64,000 bases of DNA from Planococcus salinarum (GTDB lineage Bacteria > Bacillota > Bacilli > Bacillales_A > Planococcaceae), in contig NZ_VIFV01000019.1 of the NCBI RefSeq assembly GCF_007004625.1, forward strand, positions 1-64,000. Reading direction: 5' to 3'. Shown one piece after another: positions 55,741-64,000 of this stretch. Positions within the stretch are counted from its first letter, which is position 1; every line of letters starts with the position of its first letter. The translations under genes and the position numbers were made by a program. Under the pieces are notes generated by a model. The model was given only the letters and a program-made list of their open reading frames with translations. It searched no databases and was not told the DNA's origin.

Positions 55741-56312
55741 CGCTCCACCTGCCCTTTGTCCAGGCATCCATTTTCTGTGCAGATGCGCTCGACCGGCAAA
55801 TCATGTGCTTCGACAGGTACGGCGTCCACGAGCTGGCTGGCGAAGGCCAGCGACCGGGTCGGTCCATTATACCGGGTCAGGTAGCGGTCATAATAGCCGC
55901 CGCCGAATCCGATGCGGTAACCGTCCGCAGAAAACAGGACACCCGGCACTATCAGCAGATCAATTTGTTCCGGAGCCACTTCCTCTGTCAATTCGACAAT
56001 TGGTTCTTTCAGCTTCATATATACGGTCTCCAATTGAACGGGATCGTCGACCAGCCGGAAAGTCATTACCTTTGTAACCGGATCACATTTCGGCACGGCT
56101 GTCTTTTTGCCGGACTCCCAGCATTTCTCCAAAAGCCTGCGGGTGTCTACTTCGGGATAAGCCGAAATTGTCGTGCCGATGACAGCAGCTTCTTTAAATA
56201 CCGGATCATCCAGAAGAAAATCGATGATTGCATCCGATTTTTGTTTATGTTCTTTGGCATCCATATTTTTTAATAACCTGATCATTTCTTTGCGCTGGCT
56301 TGCTTTATCCAT
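55737..56312 (-). CDS. 5-formyltetrahydrofolate cyclo-ligase
   Basis: 191 aa. ATP-dependent conversion of 5-formyl-THF to 5,10-methenyl-THF. Signature VPGVLFSADGYRIGFGGGYYDRYL and the N-terminal K-x(n)-R pattern are present. ATG 56312 with AAAAGGAG eight bases upstream; longer in-frame extension would run into the rpmG terminator. Links to folD and the glycine cleavage system through one-carbon folates. Confidence 0.94.
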   Translation of the reverse strand: MDKASQRKEMIRLLKNMDAKEHKQKSDAIIDFLLDDPVFKEAAVIGTTISAYPEVDTRRLLEKCWESGKKTAVPKCDPVTKVMTFRLVDDPVQLETVYMKLKEPIVELTEEVAPEQIDLLIVPGVLFSADGYRIGFGGGYYDRYLTRYNGPTRSLAFASQLVDAVPVEAHDLPVERICTENGCLDKGQVER

Positions 56313-56333
56313 AACAGACTCTCCTTTTAAAAG

Positions 56334-56362
56334 AAAAAAGCCAAAACCCTGGAGGTTTTGGC
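56334..56362 (-). terminator. Intrinsic terminator of rpmG
   Basis: A GCCAAAACC / GGTTTTGGC stem with a 5-base loop is followed by six Ts on the minus strand. Confidence 0.9.
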
Positions 56363-56372
56363 GGTCCATTCA

Positions 56373-56522
56373 TTACTTTGTTTCACGGTGTACAGTCATT
56401 TTTCTTTCACGTGAGCAATATTTTTTCATTTCAAGACGCTCAGGGTTGTTGCGCTTATTTTTAACAGTGCTGTAGTTACGTTCGCTACATTCTGTACAAG
56501 CTAAAGTGATGTTTACACGCAT
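56373..56522 (-). CDS. rpmG: Ribosomal protein bL33
   Basis: 49 aa, a standard L33 ([17 protein letters not shown]…[17 protein letters not shown]…HRETK). The zinc ribbon is incomplete: C9, C12 and C36 remain, but the fourth ligand position (39) is Glu, so it lies between the Cys-plus and Cys-minus forms. AGGAGG precedes the ATG. It has its own promoter and terminator. Confidence 0.96.
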   Translation of the reverse strand: MRVNITLACTECSERNYSTVKNKRNNPERLEMKKYCSRERKMTVHRETK

Positions 56523-56584
56523 CGGTTTCCCTCCTAATTCTTTCAAAGATCATTTTTAAATAAGCAAGATCTATACGACTTAAT

Positions 56585-56611
56585 TATTATAGCATATATC
56601 ACCATAAAGTC
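56585..56611 (-). promoter_or_regulatory. Sigma-A promoter of rpmG
   Basis: Perfect TATAAT (56585-56590, minus) with TGGACT about 16 bp upstream as a moderate -35. Confidence 0.65.
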
Positions 56612-56708
56612 CACATAAATAAATCCTGAAACAATAATTTTATTTCATGTAAAAAATAATTAAACCACAGGGCTCTCCAGTCAGGTGTTTTCTCTCCAGC
56701 ACTACCAT

Positions 56709-56740
56709 AAAAAAAACCGGTGAGGTCTTCTCCCCACCGG
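56709..56740 (-). terminator. Intrinsic terminator of the pst-phoU operon
   Basis: A CCGGTG…CACCGG stem is followed by eight Ts on the minus strand, directly after phoU. Confidence 0.9.
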
Positions 56741-56747
56741 CCGACTG

Positions 56748-57407
56748 TTATTTATTCAAATCGTAATGTCTGCCTCGCACAAGATAGAATAACTGCTCCG
56801 CGATATTCGTGGCATGGTCTGCCGACCGTTCCATATAACGCCCGATAAAGGCCAATTGAGTAATCTGCCTTATTTTTTCCGGGTTTCCGCTGCCTGCCAA
56901 CATCAACTCCGTCAGGACTTCGCCGTACAGGTCATCCACCTGATCATCAATTTCTGCAATTTCCCGCGCCTTTGAAACATCTTCTTCCACGAATGCATCA
57001 ATGACCTGCAGAAGCATGGTGGTCGCCAGTTTGTGCATTTTTTCAATTTGGACAATTTGGACCAAATGTTCTTCTTTTCCGAGTCGGATTGTTTCTTTCG
57101 CGATGTTGACCGCGTAATCTCCGACGCGTTCCATATCACTTGCTACTTTGATGATGACGATCAGCCTGCGCAAATCCGTTGCCACCGGTGCCTGCCTTGC
57201 AATCAGCAGGATGACGCGGTCGTTGATTTCTTCTTCGAGGCGGTTGATCTTTTCATCTTCTTCAATTACTTCCAGGGCTGCATCTATATCATGATTGAGC
57301 AAAGCGCCGACCGATTTCCCAAGTGCATTAACTGCCATATTGCTCAACTGGATCAATTGGTCCTGGGAAGAATATAATTCTGAATCAAATTTTTCACGTA
57401 CTGACAA
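56748..57407 (-). CDS. phoU: Phosphate-uptake regulator PhoU
   Basis: 219 aa, two three-helix PhoU repeats with metal-site E/D-xxx-D signatures (SDMERVGDYAVNIA and RYMERSADHATNIAEQ). Restrains Pst uptake and phosphate signalling. TTG start with GGGAG nine bases upstream; 18 bp after pstB. B. subtilis lacks phoU in its pst operon, so this gene content is more like other Firmicutes. Confidence 0.94.
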   Translation of the reverse strand: MSVREKFDSELYSSQDQLIQLSNMAVNALGKSVGALLNHDIDAALEVIEEDEKINRLEEEINDRVILLIARQAPVATDLRRLIVIIKVASDMERVGDYAVNIAKETIRLGKEEHLVQIVQIEKMHKLATTMLLQVIDAFVEEDVSKAREIAEIDDQVDDLYGEVLTELMLAGSGNPEKIRQITQLAFIGRYMERSADHATNIAEQLFYLVRGRHYDLNK

Positions 57408-57425
57408 AATAGAACGCTCCCTTTC

Positions 57426-58256
57426 TTAACCGAACCTGCCGGAAATATAGTCTTCTGTGCGCTTGTCTGATGGGTTGGAGAAAATAGTATCGGTATTATC
57501 ATACTCGATCACTTCCCCGTTCAGGAAAAATGCTGTTTTATCAGAAATACGGGCAGCCTGCTGCATATTGTGTGTCACGATGATGATGCTGTAATCTTTT
57601 TTCAATTCCTGGACAAGTTCTTCAATTTTCAGGGTTGATATCGGATCAAGTGCCGATGTCGGCTCATCCATCAGGATAACATCCGGTTCAATTGCCAATG
57701 CCCGTGCGATGCAGATTCGCTGCTGCTGGCCGCCGGAAATGCTGTAGGCGTTTTCGTTCAGCCGATCCTTCACTTCGTCCCAGATGGCTGCACCGCGAAG
57801 ACTCTTTTCCACGATTTCATCAAGGATTTTCTTGTTTTTGATGCCATGGATACGAGGTCCATATGCAATATTATCGTAAATGGATTTCGGGAACGGGTTC
57901 GGCTTCTGAAAGACCATTCCCACGCGTGTACGCAATTCTTCCACACTGTAATCTTTATCAAAGATATTTCTTCCTCGGTACATAATCTGGCCGGAAGTCT
58001 TTACATTCGGTACCAGTTCAACCATGCGGTTCAAGGTTTTCAGATAGGTCGATTTCCCGCAGCCCGAAGGTCCGATGATTGCAGTAACTTCATTTTGCTT
58101 AATATCCAAATCAATATTCTTCAGCGCGTGATTATCACCATACCAAAGATTCAATTGTTTCGTATCATAGACAGAACTTGTTGATGTTGCCTGAGAACTC
58201 TCCTGTTCCAGGCCTGCCGTTTTGCTTCTATTGTTTATTGCTTGCGTTGTTGACAT
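57426..58256 (-). CDS. pstB: Phosphate ABC transporter ATP-binding protein
   Basis: 276 aa. Walker [12 protein letters not shown]-loop, ABC signature ISGGQQQR and Walker [14 protein letters not shown]. The first ~30 residues are a variable lead. Energises PstC/PstA. One pstB only, whereas B. subtilis has two. Confidence 0.96.
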   Translation of the reverse strand: MSTTQAINNRSKTAGLEQESSQATSTSSVYDTKQLNLWYGDNHALKNIDLDIKQNEVTAIIGPSGCGKSTYLKTLNRMVELVPNVKTSGQIMYRGRNIFDKDYSVEELRTRVGMVFQKPNPFPKSIYDNIAYGPRIHGIKNKKILDEIVEKSLRGAAIWDEVKDRLNENAYSISGGQQQRICIARALAIEPDVILMDEPTSALDPISTLKIEELVQELKKDYSIIIVTHNMQQAARISDKTAFFLNGEVIEYDNTDTIFSNPSDKRTEDYISGRFG

Positions 58257-58274
58257 AGTAGAACCCCTTCCACT

Positions 58275-59153
58275 CTAATAGCGTTTCTCAAATTTATTGC
58301 GGATAAATACTGCCACTGAATTCATTAAAAGAAGAACACTCATCAGTACGATTATCCCAGCAGCGGCAACTTGTTGGAACTCCTGCTGCGGGCGGCTCGA
58401 CCAGTCGTAAATCTGCATCGGCAAGGCGGTGAATGTATCCATGACACCTTCCGGTAAAAATTGAATGATAACCGGTACACCGACTACGATTAATGGAGCT
58501 GTTTCACCGATAGCCCGCGATAACGCCAGAATACTTCCTGTAAGGATCCCTGGAATAGCAGCCGGCAGAATGATTCTGACGATCGTCTGCCATTTCGTAG
58601 CACCCATGCCGTACGAAGCATCACGCAATTCACCGGGAACCGAACGGATCGCTTCCTGCGAAGCTACAATTATCACTGGCAGGATTAACAGACTCATAGT
58701 AAAACCTGCTGCCAGAATGCTGTTTCCAAGTGCCAGCGCGCGGACGAATATGGTGAGTCCCAGCAAACCAAAGACGACCGATGGCACGCCTGCAAGATTT
58801 GAAATGTTCATCTGGATAAATGTCGTGATGCGATTTTTTCCAGCATATTCTTCCAGATAAATTGCTGACCCTACTCCTAAAATAATTGAAGTGGGTGCCA
58901 CGACCAGCATTAACCAAATCGATCCTACAAGCGCCGCTTTAATGCCTGCTTCTGCTGGAAACCTCGAAGCAAAATTTGTGAGAAAATCGATTGACAGATG
59001 GCTTGCGCCTTGTGAAACGATCTGGTACAGCAGGATAACCAAGGCCAGTAAAGCTGATAACGTTGCAAGAAGAAATATCGACTTGAAGAGTTTATTGACA
59101 ACATTTCTTCCGTTCATGCGCTTAACAACAATGTCGTGTTCAATATATCTCAT
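58275..59153 (-). CDS. pstA: Phosphate ABC transporter permease
   Basis: 292 aa with six membrane helices and the permease coupling loop (ASQEAIRSVPGELRDASYGMGATKWQT). Pairs with PstC; 1 bp separates it from pstC. Length normal. Confidence 0.95.
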   Translation of the reverse strand: MRYIEHDIVVKRMNGRNVVNKLFKSIFLLATLSALLALVILLYQIVSQGASHLSIDFLTNFASRFPAEAGIKAALVGSIWLMLVVAPTSIILGVGSAIYLEEYAGKNRITTFIQMNISNLAGVPSVVFGLLGLTIFVRALALGNSILAAGFTMSLLILPVIIVASQEAIRSVPGELRDASYGMGATKWQTIVRIILPAAIPGILTGSILALSRAIGETAPLIVVGVPVIIQFLPEGVMDTFTALPMQIYDWSSRPQQEFQQVAAAGIIVLMSVLLLMNSVAVFIRNKFEKRY

Positions 59154-59154
59154 A

Positions 59155-60081
59155 TCAATACTCCTCTCTGAAACGCTTGGAAACGTAATTGGCCAATATG
59201 TTCATTACCAGTGTGAAAACAAATAGTGTGAATCCTACCGCATAAATTGAATAATAAATTGTTGTGCCATAACCCGCATCGCCTTTTGAAACCTGGACGA
59301 TGTAAGCCGTCATTGTTTGAATCGACCCTGTGAAATCTCCGTCAAACTTTGGAGTAGATCCGGCAGCGAGGGAAACGATCATCGTTTCACCGATGGCACG
59401 TGATATTGCCAGCACGACTGAAGCGATAATGCCGGAAATTGCTGCCGGCACAGTGATTTTCATTGCTACTTCAAATTTAGTGGAACCCATTGCCAGTGCA
59501 CCGTCGCGGATGCTTTTTGGAACCGAAGACATGGCATCCTCGGAAAGCGATGCAATCATCGGAATGATCATGATTCCCACGACAATCCCGGGGGAAATTG
59601 CGTTAAATATTTTAATCTCAGGAAATATGCTTTGAAGAAGCGGTGTAACAAATGTCAAAGCAAAGAATCCATAGACGATTGTGGGAATGCCTGCCAGAAC
59701 TTCCAACACAGGCTTTATGACTCGCCGCACATTGTCCGTTGCATACTCACTCAAGTATATGGCTGCCGATATGCCGATTGGCACTGCAACCACTATGGCG
59801 ATAAGAGTGATCTTCAATGTCCCGACGATAAGCGGCAGGATGCCGAATTGAGCATCCAGGTTTGAAAATGGCAGCCACGTCGTGCCAAATATGAATTCAA
59901 TGAAGGAAACTCTTGTAAAGAAAGTGACTGTTTCAACAATCAATGTAAGCATAATGCCGATTGTTGTCAGTACAGATACCGTCGCTATAAGGAATAACAG
60001 AACCGGTATCATTTTTTCCACGAATTTTTTGCTTTTCTTGCCTTTCGACTGCGCGATCATTTCCTGCACAGATTGTCCCAT
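59155..60081 (-). CDS. pstC: Phosphate ABC transporter permease
   Basis: 308 aa with six membrane helices and the coupling loop (SEDAMSSVPKSIRDGALAMGSTKFEV). Start 60081 has AAAGGGG upstream; a longer in-frame start would lie in the hairpin at 60105 and is rejected. Confidence 0.94.
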   Translation of the reverse strand: MGQSVQEMIAQSKGKKSKKFVEKMIPVLLFLIATVSVLTTIGIMLTLIVETVTFFTRVSFIEFIFGTTWLPFSNLDAQFGILPLIVGTLKITLIAIVVAVPIGISAAIYLSEYATDNVRRVIKPVLEVLAGIPTIVYGFFALTFVTPLLQSIFPEIKIFNAISPGIVVGIMIIPMIASLSEDAMSSVPKSIRDGALAMGSTKFEVAMKITVPAAISGIIASVVLAISRAIGETMIVSLAAGSTPKFDGDFTGSIQTMTAYIVQVSKGDAGYGTTIYYSIYAVGFTLFVFTLVMNILANYVSKRFREEY

Positions 60082-60104
60082 AACGAAACCCCTTTCGCAC
60101 CCAA

Positions 60105-60129
60105 AAGGTGAGCAACTTTTGCTCACCTT
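60105..60129 (-). terminator. Intercistronic hairpin after pstS (attenuator or mRNA stabiliser)
   Basis: A perfect AAGGTGAGCAA / TTGCTCACCTT stem with a 3-base loop, followed by only TTGGG on the minus strand. Weak termination would give more PstS than permease. Confidence 0.7.
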
Positions 60130-60148
60130 GAATCTGGACTATATCCAA

Positions 60149-61099
60149 TTATTTTAAAGCTTCAAGTTTTGCCAATTGTTCTTCGTATTCTTCATCTGCC
60201 AATGCCACATAACCGACTGCCTGCGCCATTTCACCGGCATGTTCAATTGTGTATTGCATGAAATCGTATGCTGCTTCGTTTTCACTCATTGATGAGTTTT
60301 TCGCATAAACGAATAGTGGTCGTGATAACGGTGCGTATTCACCTGATTCGATTGTTTCGTCATTCGGTTCTACTCCGTCGATTGGAACCAATTTCAGCGT
60401 ATCCTGGTTCGCAATATAGTACGCGTAACCGAAGAATCCGATTGCGTTCTCATCACCCTGGATTCCCTGTACCAACGTATTGTCATCTTCTGAAAGCGTT
60501 GCTGTGCTTTCAATATCTCCTTCTTCAAGAATCACTTCATTGAAGTAATCGTAAGTTCCTGATGCCGTTCCTGGTGCGTAGAAGATAACTTCTTCTTCTG
60601 GCCATTCAGGATTGATGTCAGACCACATTTTCGTCGAGCCATCTTCGACCCACAGTTTCTTCAGCTCGTCGACTGTAAGGTTATCAACAAAATCATTTTC
60701 CGCGTTGACAACTACTGACAGACCGTCATACGCCAACAGGAGTTCTGTATAATCGATTCCGGCTTCTTCAAGCGCGGCTATTTCTTCTTCTTTTATCGGA
60801 CGCGATGCATTGGAGAAATCCGTTTCACCCTGCATGAACTTTTCGAAGCCTCCGCCTGTTCCAGAAACACCGACGGTCACTTGAACACCTGGTTGAGCTC
60901 CCGCATATTCTTCAACGATGCCTTCCAGAATCGGCGCTACTGTAGATGATCCATCACCAATTACTGAACCTTCAACTTCACCGGCTGTTGATGAACCATT
61001 TTCTTCAGTTCCGCCGCCTTCATCTGTACCTCCGCATGCTGCCAGAAGTAAAGTCGATCCGAGAATTGTTGAAGCCATTTTGAATTTCCAGTTTTTCAT
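60149..61099 (-). CDS. pstS: Phosphate ABC transporter substrate-binding lipoprotein
   Basis: 316 aa. Signal peptide with lipobox LLAAC (lipidated C22), Gly/Glu/Ser-rich linker, then the PstS fold with phosphate-site motifs [30 protein letters not shown] and [11 protein letters not shown]. Tethered outside the membrane. GGGGGC precedes the ATG. Confidence 0.96.
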   Translation of the reverse strand: MKNWKFKMASTILGSTLLLAACGGTDEGGGTEENGSSTAGEVEGSVIGDGSSTVAPILEGIVEEYAGAQPGVQVTVGVSGTGGGFEKFMQGETDFSNASRPIKEEEIAALEEAGIDYTELLLAYDGLSVVVNAENDFVDNLTVDELKKLWVEDGSTKMWSDINPEWPEEEVIFYAPGTASGTYDYFNEVILEEGDIESTATLSEDDNTLVQGIQGDENAIGFFGYAYYIANQDTLKLVPIDGVEPNDETIESGEYAPLSRPLFVYAKNSSMSENEAAYDFMQYTIEHAGEMAQAVGYVALADEEYEEQLAKLEALK

Positions 61100-61139
61100 C
61101 TGTTACGCCCCCATATGATTTGTTTTGTTTACATTCCTA

Positions 61140-61193
61140 ACTATATAGAAGGTTTGTTGAGGACATATGGAGCCAATGTTAAGAATTTGTAAA
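61140..61193 (-). promoter_or_regulatory. PhoP-regulated promoter of the pst operon
   Basis: Four hexamers at exactly 11-bp spacing on the minus strand: TTTACA (61188-61193), TTAACA (61177-61182), TCCATA (61166-61171), TCAACA (61155-61160), matching the TTAACA-type PhoP box. TATAGT/TATATA (61140-61147) follows as -10. Confidence 0.88.
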
Positions 61194-61242
61194 TGCATGG
61201 ACAAGGGAAACCCGTTGATTTTCATAAATGAATTTTCCCATG

Positions 61243-61274
61243 AAAAAACCGGCCTGCAAGGCTGCAGGCCGGTT
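61243..61274 (-). terminator. Intrinsic terminator of the PBP gene
   Basis: An AACCGGCCTGCA / TGCAGGCCGGTT stem is followed by six Ts on the minus strand. Confidence 0.92.
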
Positions 61275-61282
61275 AAGGAAGT

Positions 61283-63490
61283 TTATTCCTCATCGATATC
61301 GATTGGATCTTCTTCCCCTTCTTCAATTACTTTATTCGAATAAGGGGGTTTGATGACGGAAGGCGGTTGTTCCGACTTCGTTTCGCGCAGCTCGAAATAT
61401 TTATCGAGTGCAGCGCGGACAATTAAGTTACTGGTAGGCGGTACTACCCGAGTATCAGTTGTGATATATGGAATCATCACCGCATAGGCAACTTCGGGAT
61501 TCTCATAAGGTGCAAATCCGACATGTGTAGTGGTAATGGAAGGTTTTTTATAGAAAGGGTTAGTTTTGTCATCATAAAATGTTACTTCCGCAGTTCCAGT
61601 TTTACCGGCAGCGGTATAGTCAGTGTCGTTGAAATAGGATCGTGCAGAACCCTGGCTCCCGACATAGACATTGCGCATACCTTTTTTAAGATGATCAATT
61701 TCTGCCTGCGAGCTGCCTATACGGTTCATAATCTTCGGTTCGATTACCGTTTCCACAGCACCAAGATTCTCACCATCAGTTGAAGCGCCGCGAATTTCTT
61801 TCACGAGATGAGGCTCCATCCGGTAGCCGTCATTTGCAATTGTTGATATATATTGTGCCAATTGCATAGGCGTGTAAGTATCATATTGTCCGATTGCAAA
61901 GTTAAGCAACGAACCCCCTTCAGTGGAACCCCCTCTAAAACCAGTTCCTTCAAAAGGAAGATCGATGCCCGTTTTCGCTCCAAGCCCAAACTGGGCAAAT
62001 GAATTGCGCATCACGTCAAAACTTCTTGATGGAATATTAATCGGTTCATCATATGCATAGGTTTCATTGGCTATTTTTAATGCAATCTTGAACATATAAA
62101 CGTTGGATGAACGTTCAATCGCCTTTAAATCGGTCATGGCGATTCTATTGTAAAGCGTTTTATTAAAAATTGAACGCTTCAATGTTGTTTCGCGAATCTT
62201 CAAAGGTTCGTCGATTAACGTTTCGCCCATTTTTACGGCACCCTGGTCATATCCGGTCAATAAGGTCGCACCTTTTATCGAGGAGCCGACTTCATACGCA
62301 GCTGTAACAGCTGCATACGAAAGATCGTTTACAACCATTTTCCCGTTGTCGTCACGGTCAATTCGCTTGCCGACCATTGAAAGGATTTCACCAGTGTGTG
62401 GATCCATCATGACCAGATAGGCATCCCGCACCAACTGAGAATTAGGTCCCGCTTTCAGCTCACGCAAATGCTTTTCGACTATACCTTCTACTGAAGACTG
62501 CAATTCACTGTCAATTGTCAACATTATATCTTTGCCCGGCTTGCCTTCATCAGAAGGGATTGTCTCAATGACACGGCCCCTGCCGTCCGTTATATTTTTG
62601 ACAACGGATTTCTGCCCCTGCAGAACTTCTTCGTATTGCTGTTCCAGGAAGCTGGTTCCTACGCGGTCATTGCGTGAATAATCACGAGCCAGGAAATATT
62701 CCAATTTACTGGATGGTATACCCTGTTCGGGGGTCGTCGTGCTGCCGAGAATTGTCAGGTCACTTGTTTTCACGCGCTTCCAATCAGTGATTGTATTGAC
62801 ACCTTTTAATTTCGGGTCGGTGAGCCTTTCAGAAACCCGGGCAAATTCTTCCGGAGACACTCCTTCGTTTTTGATGATTTGGGGTGATAGAGCATAGCCG
62901 GAGGTCATTTCACGGAAAATCGCCAATGTTTCAATATCTTCAGCGGTCAGGCTGGCCATTTCTTCTTCCGTAATTTTTTCGCGAATCAGGTTGTCTAGCT
63001 TCCGCTGTTTTTCCTTTTCCGTAATTTCCTCATTACGGATTGCTGCGCGTTCTTCATCCGTCACTTTTTCTGTTGCTTCTTTGGTATTGAGCAATATATA
63101 AAAATCCTGTTTGTCACGGGTAGTTACACGTTTATCATCTTTTTCTATCAATTTCGCAAGTTCCCTGGCAGTTTCCAGCATTTCGGAACGTTTTGTGGTC
63201 TGCATCGCAGTATATGTAATGGCGTTGACAGGGTCATTATCTACCAGGACCCGGCCTTCGCTGTCAAAAATACGTCCCCGTGGAACACTGGTGTTGACCG
63301 GCACTTCTTCGGTTCTCGCCAAAGCGCGCGCATAATCTTCACCTTTTACGATCTGCAAATATCCAAGCCGTAGGATCAGCATCGAAAATAGCAGGAAAAT
63401 GGAGAAAAAAAGGACATTCATGCGAAAGACGGTATGGGATTTCAGCTTGGATTTTGCCTGGCTTACTCTCCTTTTGGTGGGTTGGGTCAT
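61283..63490 (-). CDS. pbpA: Class B penicillin-binding protein (PBP2a/PbpA type)
   Basis: 735-aa monofunctional transpeptidase. One membrane helix (about 25-45), PBP dimer domain (VPRGRIFDSEGRVL) with a helical insert, and transpeptidase domain with S403-x-x-K406, SSN and KTG (AAGKTGTAEV) motifs. Acidic C-terminal tail. Cross-links peptidoglycan, in B. subtilis for side-wall growth. ATG 63490 gives TQPTKRR; GGAG lies 12 bases away, a little far. Next to sodA as in B. subtilis. Confidence 0.93.
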   Translation of the reverse strand: MTQPTKRRVSQAKSKLKSHTVFRMNVLFFSIFLLFSMLILRLGYLQIVKGEDYARALARTEEVPVNTSVPRGRIFDSEGRVLVDNDPVNAITYTAMQTTKRSEMLETARELAKLIEKDDKRVTTRDKQDFYILLNTKEATEKVTDEERAAIRNEEITEKEKQRKLDNLIREKITEEEMASLTAEDIETLAIFREMTSGYALSPQIIKNEGVSPEEFARVSERLTDPKLKGVNTITDWKRVKTSDLTILGSTTTPEQGIPSSKLEYFLARDYSRNDRVGTSFLEQQYEEVLQGQKSVVKNITDGRGRVIETIPSDEGKPGKDIMLTIDSELQSSVEGIVEKHLRELKAGPNSQLVRDAYLVMMDPHTGEILSMVGKRIDRDDNGKMVVNDLSYAAVTAAYEVGSSIKGATLLTGYDQGAVKMGETLIDEPLKIRETTLKRSIFNKTLYNRIAMTDLKAIERSSNVYMFKIALKIANETYAYDEPINIPSRSFDVMRNSFAQFGLGAKTGIDLPFEGTGFRGGSTEGGSLLNFAIGQYDTYTPMQLAQYISTIANDGYRMEPHLVKEIRGASTDGENLGAVETVIEPKIMNRIGSSQAEIDHLKKGMRNVYVGSQGSARSYFNDTDYTAAGKTGTAEVTFYDDKTNPFYKKPSITTTHVGFAPYENPEVAYAVMIPYITTDTRVVPPTSNLIVRAALDKYFELRETKSEQPPSVIKPPYSNKVIEEGEEDPIDIDEE

Positions 63491-63545
63491 TTTTATGAAG
63501 GGCTCCTCTCGGTGAAATATCCACAAGCTAGTATATCATCGAACA

Positions 63546-63584
63546 ATAAAAAACACACACTTTTTCAGACGAAAAAGTGTGTGT
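63546..63584 (-). terminator. Intrinsic terminator of sodA
   Basis: A perfect ACACACACTTTTTC / GAAAAAGTGTGTGT stem is followed by six Ts on the minus strand. Confidence 0.92.
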
Positions 63585-63604
63585 CAGGTTTCATATAACT
63601 TGAA

Positions 63605-64000
63605 TTATTTTGCAGCTTCGTAGCGTTTTGAAACTTCATCCCAGTTTACTACGTTCCAGAAAGCAGCCAGATAATCCGGGCGTTTGTTCTGGTATTTCAA
63701 GTAGTAGGCATGTTCCCATACGTCCACTCCAAGAATTGGCGTCTTGCCGTCCATCAATGGTGAATCCTGGTTGGCCGTAGAAGTAACTTCCAGCTCACCG
63801 TTTGAAACAGTCAGCCAAGCCCAGCCAGAACCGAAGCGTGTTTTGCCGGCATTTTCGAATTTCGTTTTGAATTCGTCAAAGCTGCCGAATTTGCTGTCGA
63901 TTGCTTCAGCAAGTGCACCTGATGGAGCGCCGGTGCCGTTCGGAGTCATCAATTGCCAGAACAATGAATGGTTGGCATGTCCTCCGCCGTTGTTGCGCAC
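63605..64000 (-). CDS. sodA: Superoxide dismutase (Mn/Fe), C-terminal part
   Basis: The last 131 codons of an Mn/Fe superoxide dismutase; the N-terminus, with the first His ligand, is beyond the right edge. Visible: [13 protein letters not shown] with one metal His, GSGWAWL, and [13 protein letters not shown] with the Asp and His ligands. It dismutates superoxide in the cytoplasm. Position beside the PBP gene matches B. subtilis. Confidence 0.96.
   Translation of the reverse strand: MRNNGGGHANHSLFWQLMTPNGTGAPSGALAEAIDSKFGSFDEFKTKFENAGKTRFGSGWAWLTVSNGELEVTSTANQDSPLMDGKTPILGVDVWEHAYYLKYQNKRPDYLAAFWNVVNWDEVSKRYEAAK

Noticed and set aside
1-64000. CRISPR arrays, prophage, rRNA/tRNA genes, toxin-antitoxin or defence modules
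   Set aside because: None seen; coding content is conserved Bacillales core apart from the group II intron and the palindromic repeats.

Overview
The window reads as chromosomal DNA of a Gram-positive bacterium of the order Bacillales, most likely a non-spore-forming member of the Planococcaceae (Planococcus-like). That placement is an inference. It rests on moderate GC, Bacillus-type ribosome binding sites with many TTG/GTG starts, intrinsic terminators after most units, and gene order that follows the Bacillus subtilis stretch sodA-pst-yqg-comG-gcv-acc-xse-ispA-dxs-recN-spo0A-bkd-yqj-rnz almost gene for gene. Nearly every gene is on the minus strand. Only five small genes (prli42, yqzF, yqhL, yqgY, yqgW) point right.

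Layout, left to right. 1-239 is the 5' end of a class IIC group II intron (minus strand) inserted just behind the rnz terminator. 0.28-7.7 kb: rnz, dinB, an M20 peptidase, a propionyl-CoA-carboxylase-type carboxyltransferase, methylmalonyl-CoA epimerase, Prli42, a YqjA membrane protein and bacilliredoxin BrxB. 7.7-12.7 kb: B12-dependent methylmalonyl-CoA mutase (mutA, mutB) with its chaperone meaB. 12.7-23.7 kb: the branched-chain keto-acid operon ptb-bcd-buk-lpdV-bkdAA-bkdAB-bkdB and its regulator BkdR. Together these give a continuous Val/Ile to propionyl-CoA to methylmalonyl-CoA to succinyl-CoA route in about 20 kb. 23.7-39.3 kb: yqzF, ugpQ, spo0A, recN, argR, tlyA, dxs, ispA, xseB, xseA, folD, nusB, yqhY, accC, accB, efp, pepP, aroQ. 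39.4-42.0 kb: a second B12 enzyme, class II ribonucleotide reductase, behind tandem NrdR boxes. 42.5-47.4 kb: rhodanese-like YqhL and the glycine cleavage genes under a tandem glycine riboswitch. 47.5-51.9 kb: aroK and the comG competence pseudopilus operon under a ComK-type box. 52-56.5 kb: yqgY, yqgX, yqgW, an LtaS-type synthase, yqgQ, 5-formyl-THF cyclo-ligase, rpmG. 56.7-61.2 kb: the pst phosphate operon with phoU behind a four-repeat PhoP box. 61.3-64 kb: a class B PBP and the C-terminal part of sodA.

The most informative negative evidence is sporulation. Spo0A is intact, but spoIVB is missing from its place between recN and spo0A (35 bp remain), and the spoIIIA operon is missing from its place between efp and accB (105 bp remain). 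The window contains no phage, CRISPR or defence island. Its accessory content is the intron and two families of palindromic intergenic repeats. One family splits the bkd operon and lies beside the carboxyltransferase gene. The other lies between lpdV and buk and between gcvPA and gcvT.

The best leads for something new are: a 10-bp-phased TTGCA operator array at ptb and bkdR, combined with a BkdR whose sigma-54 contact loop is degenerate; the modular palindromic repeats; a comGD gene whose prepilin signal is encoded upstream of any normal start codon; and an ECF-sigma promoter with a 16-codon leader ORF ahead of the LtaS-like gene.
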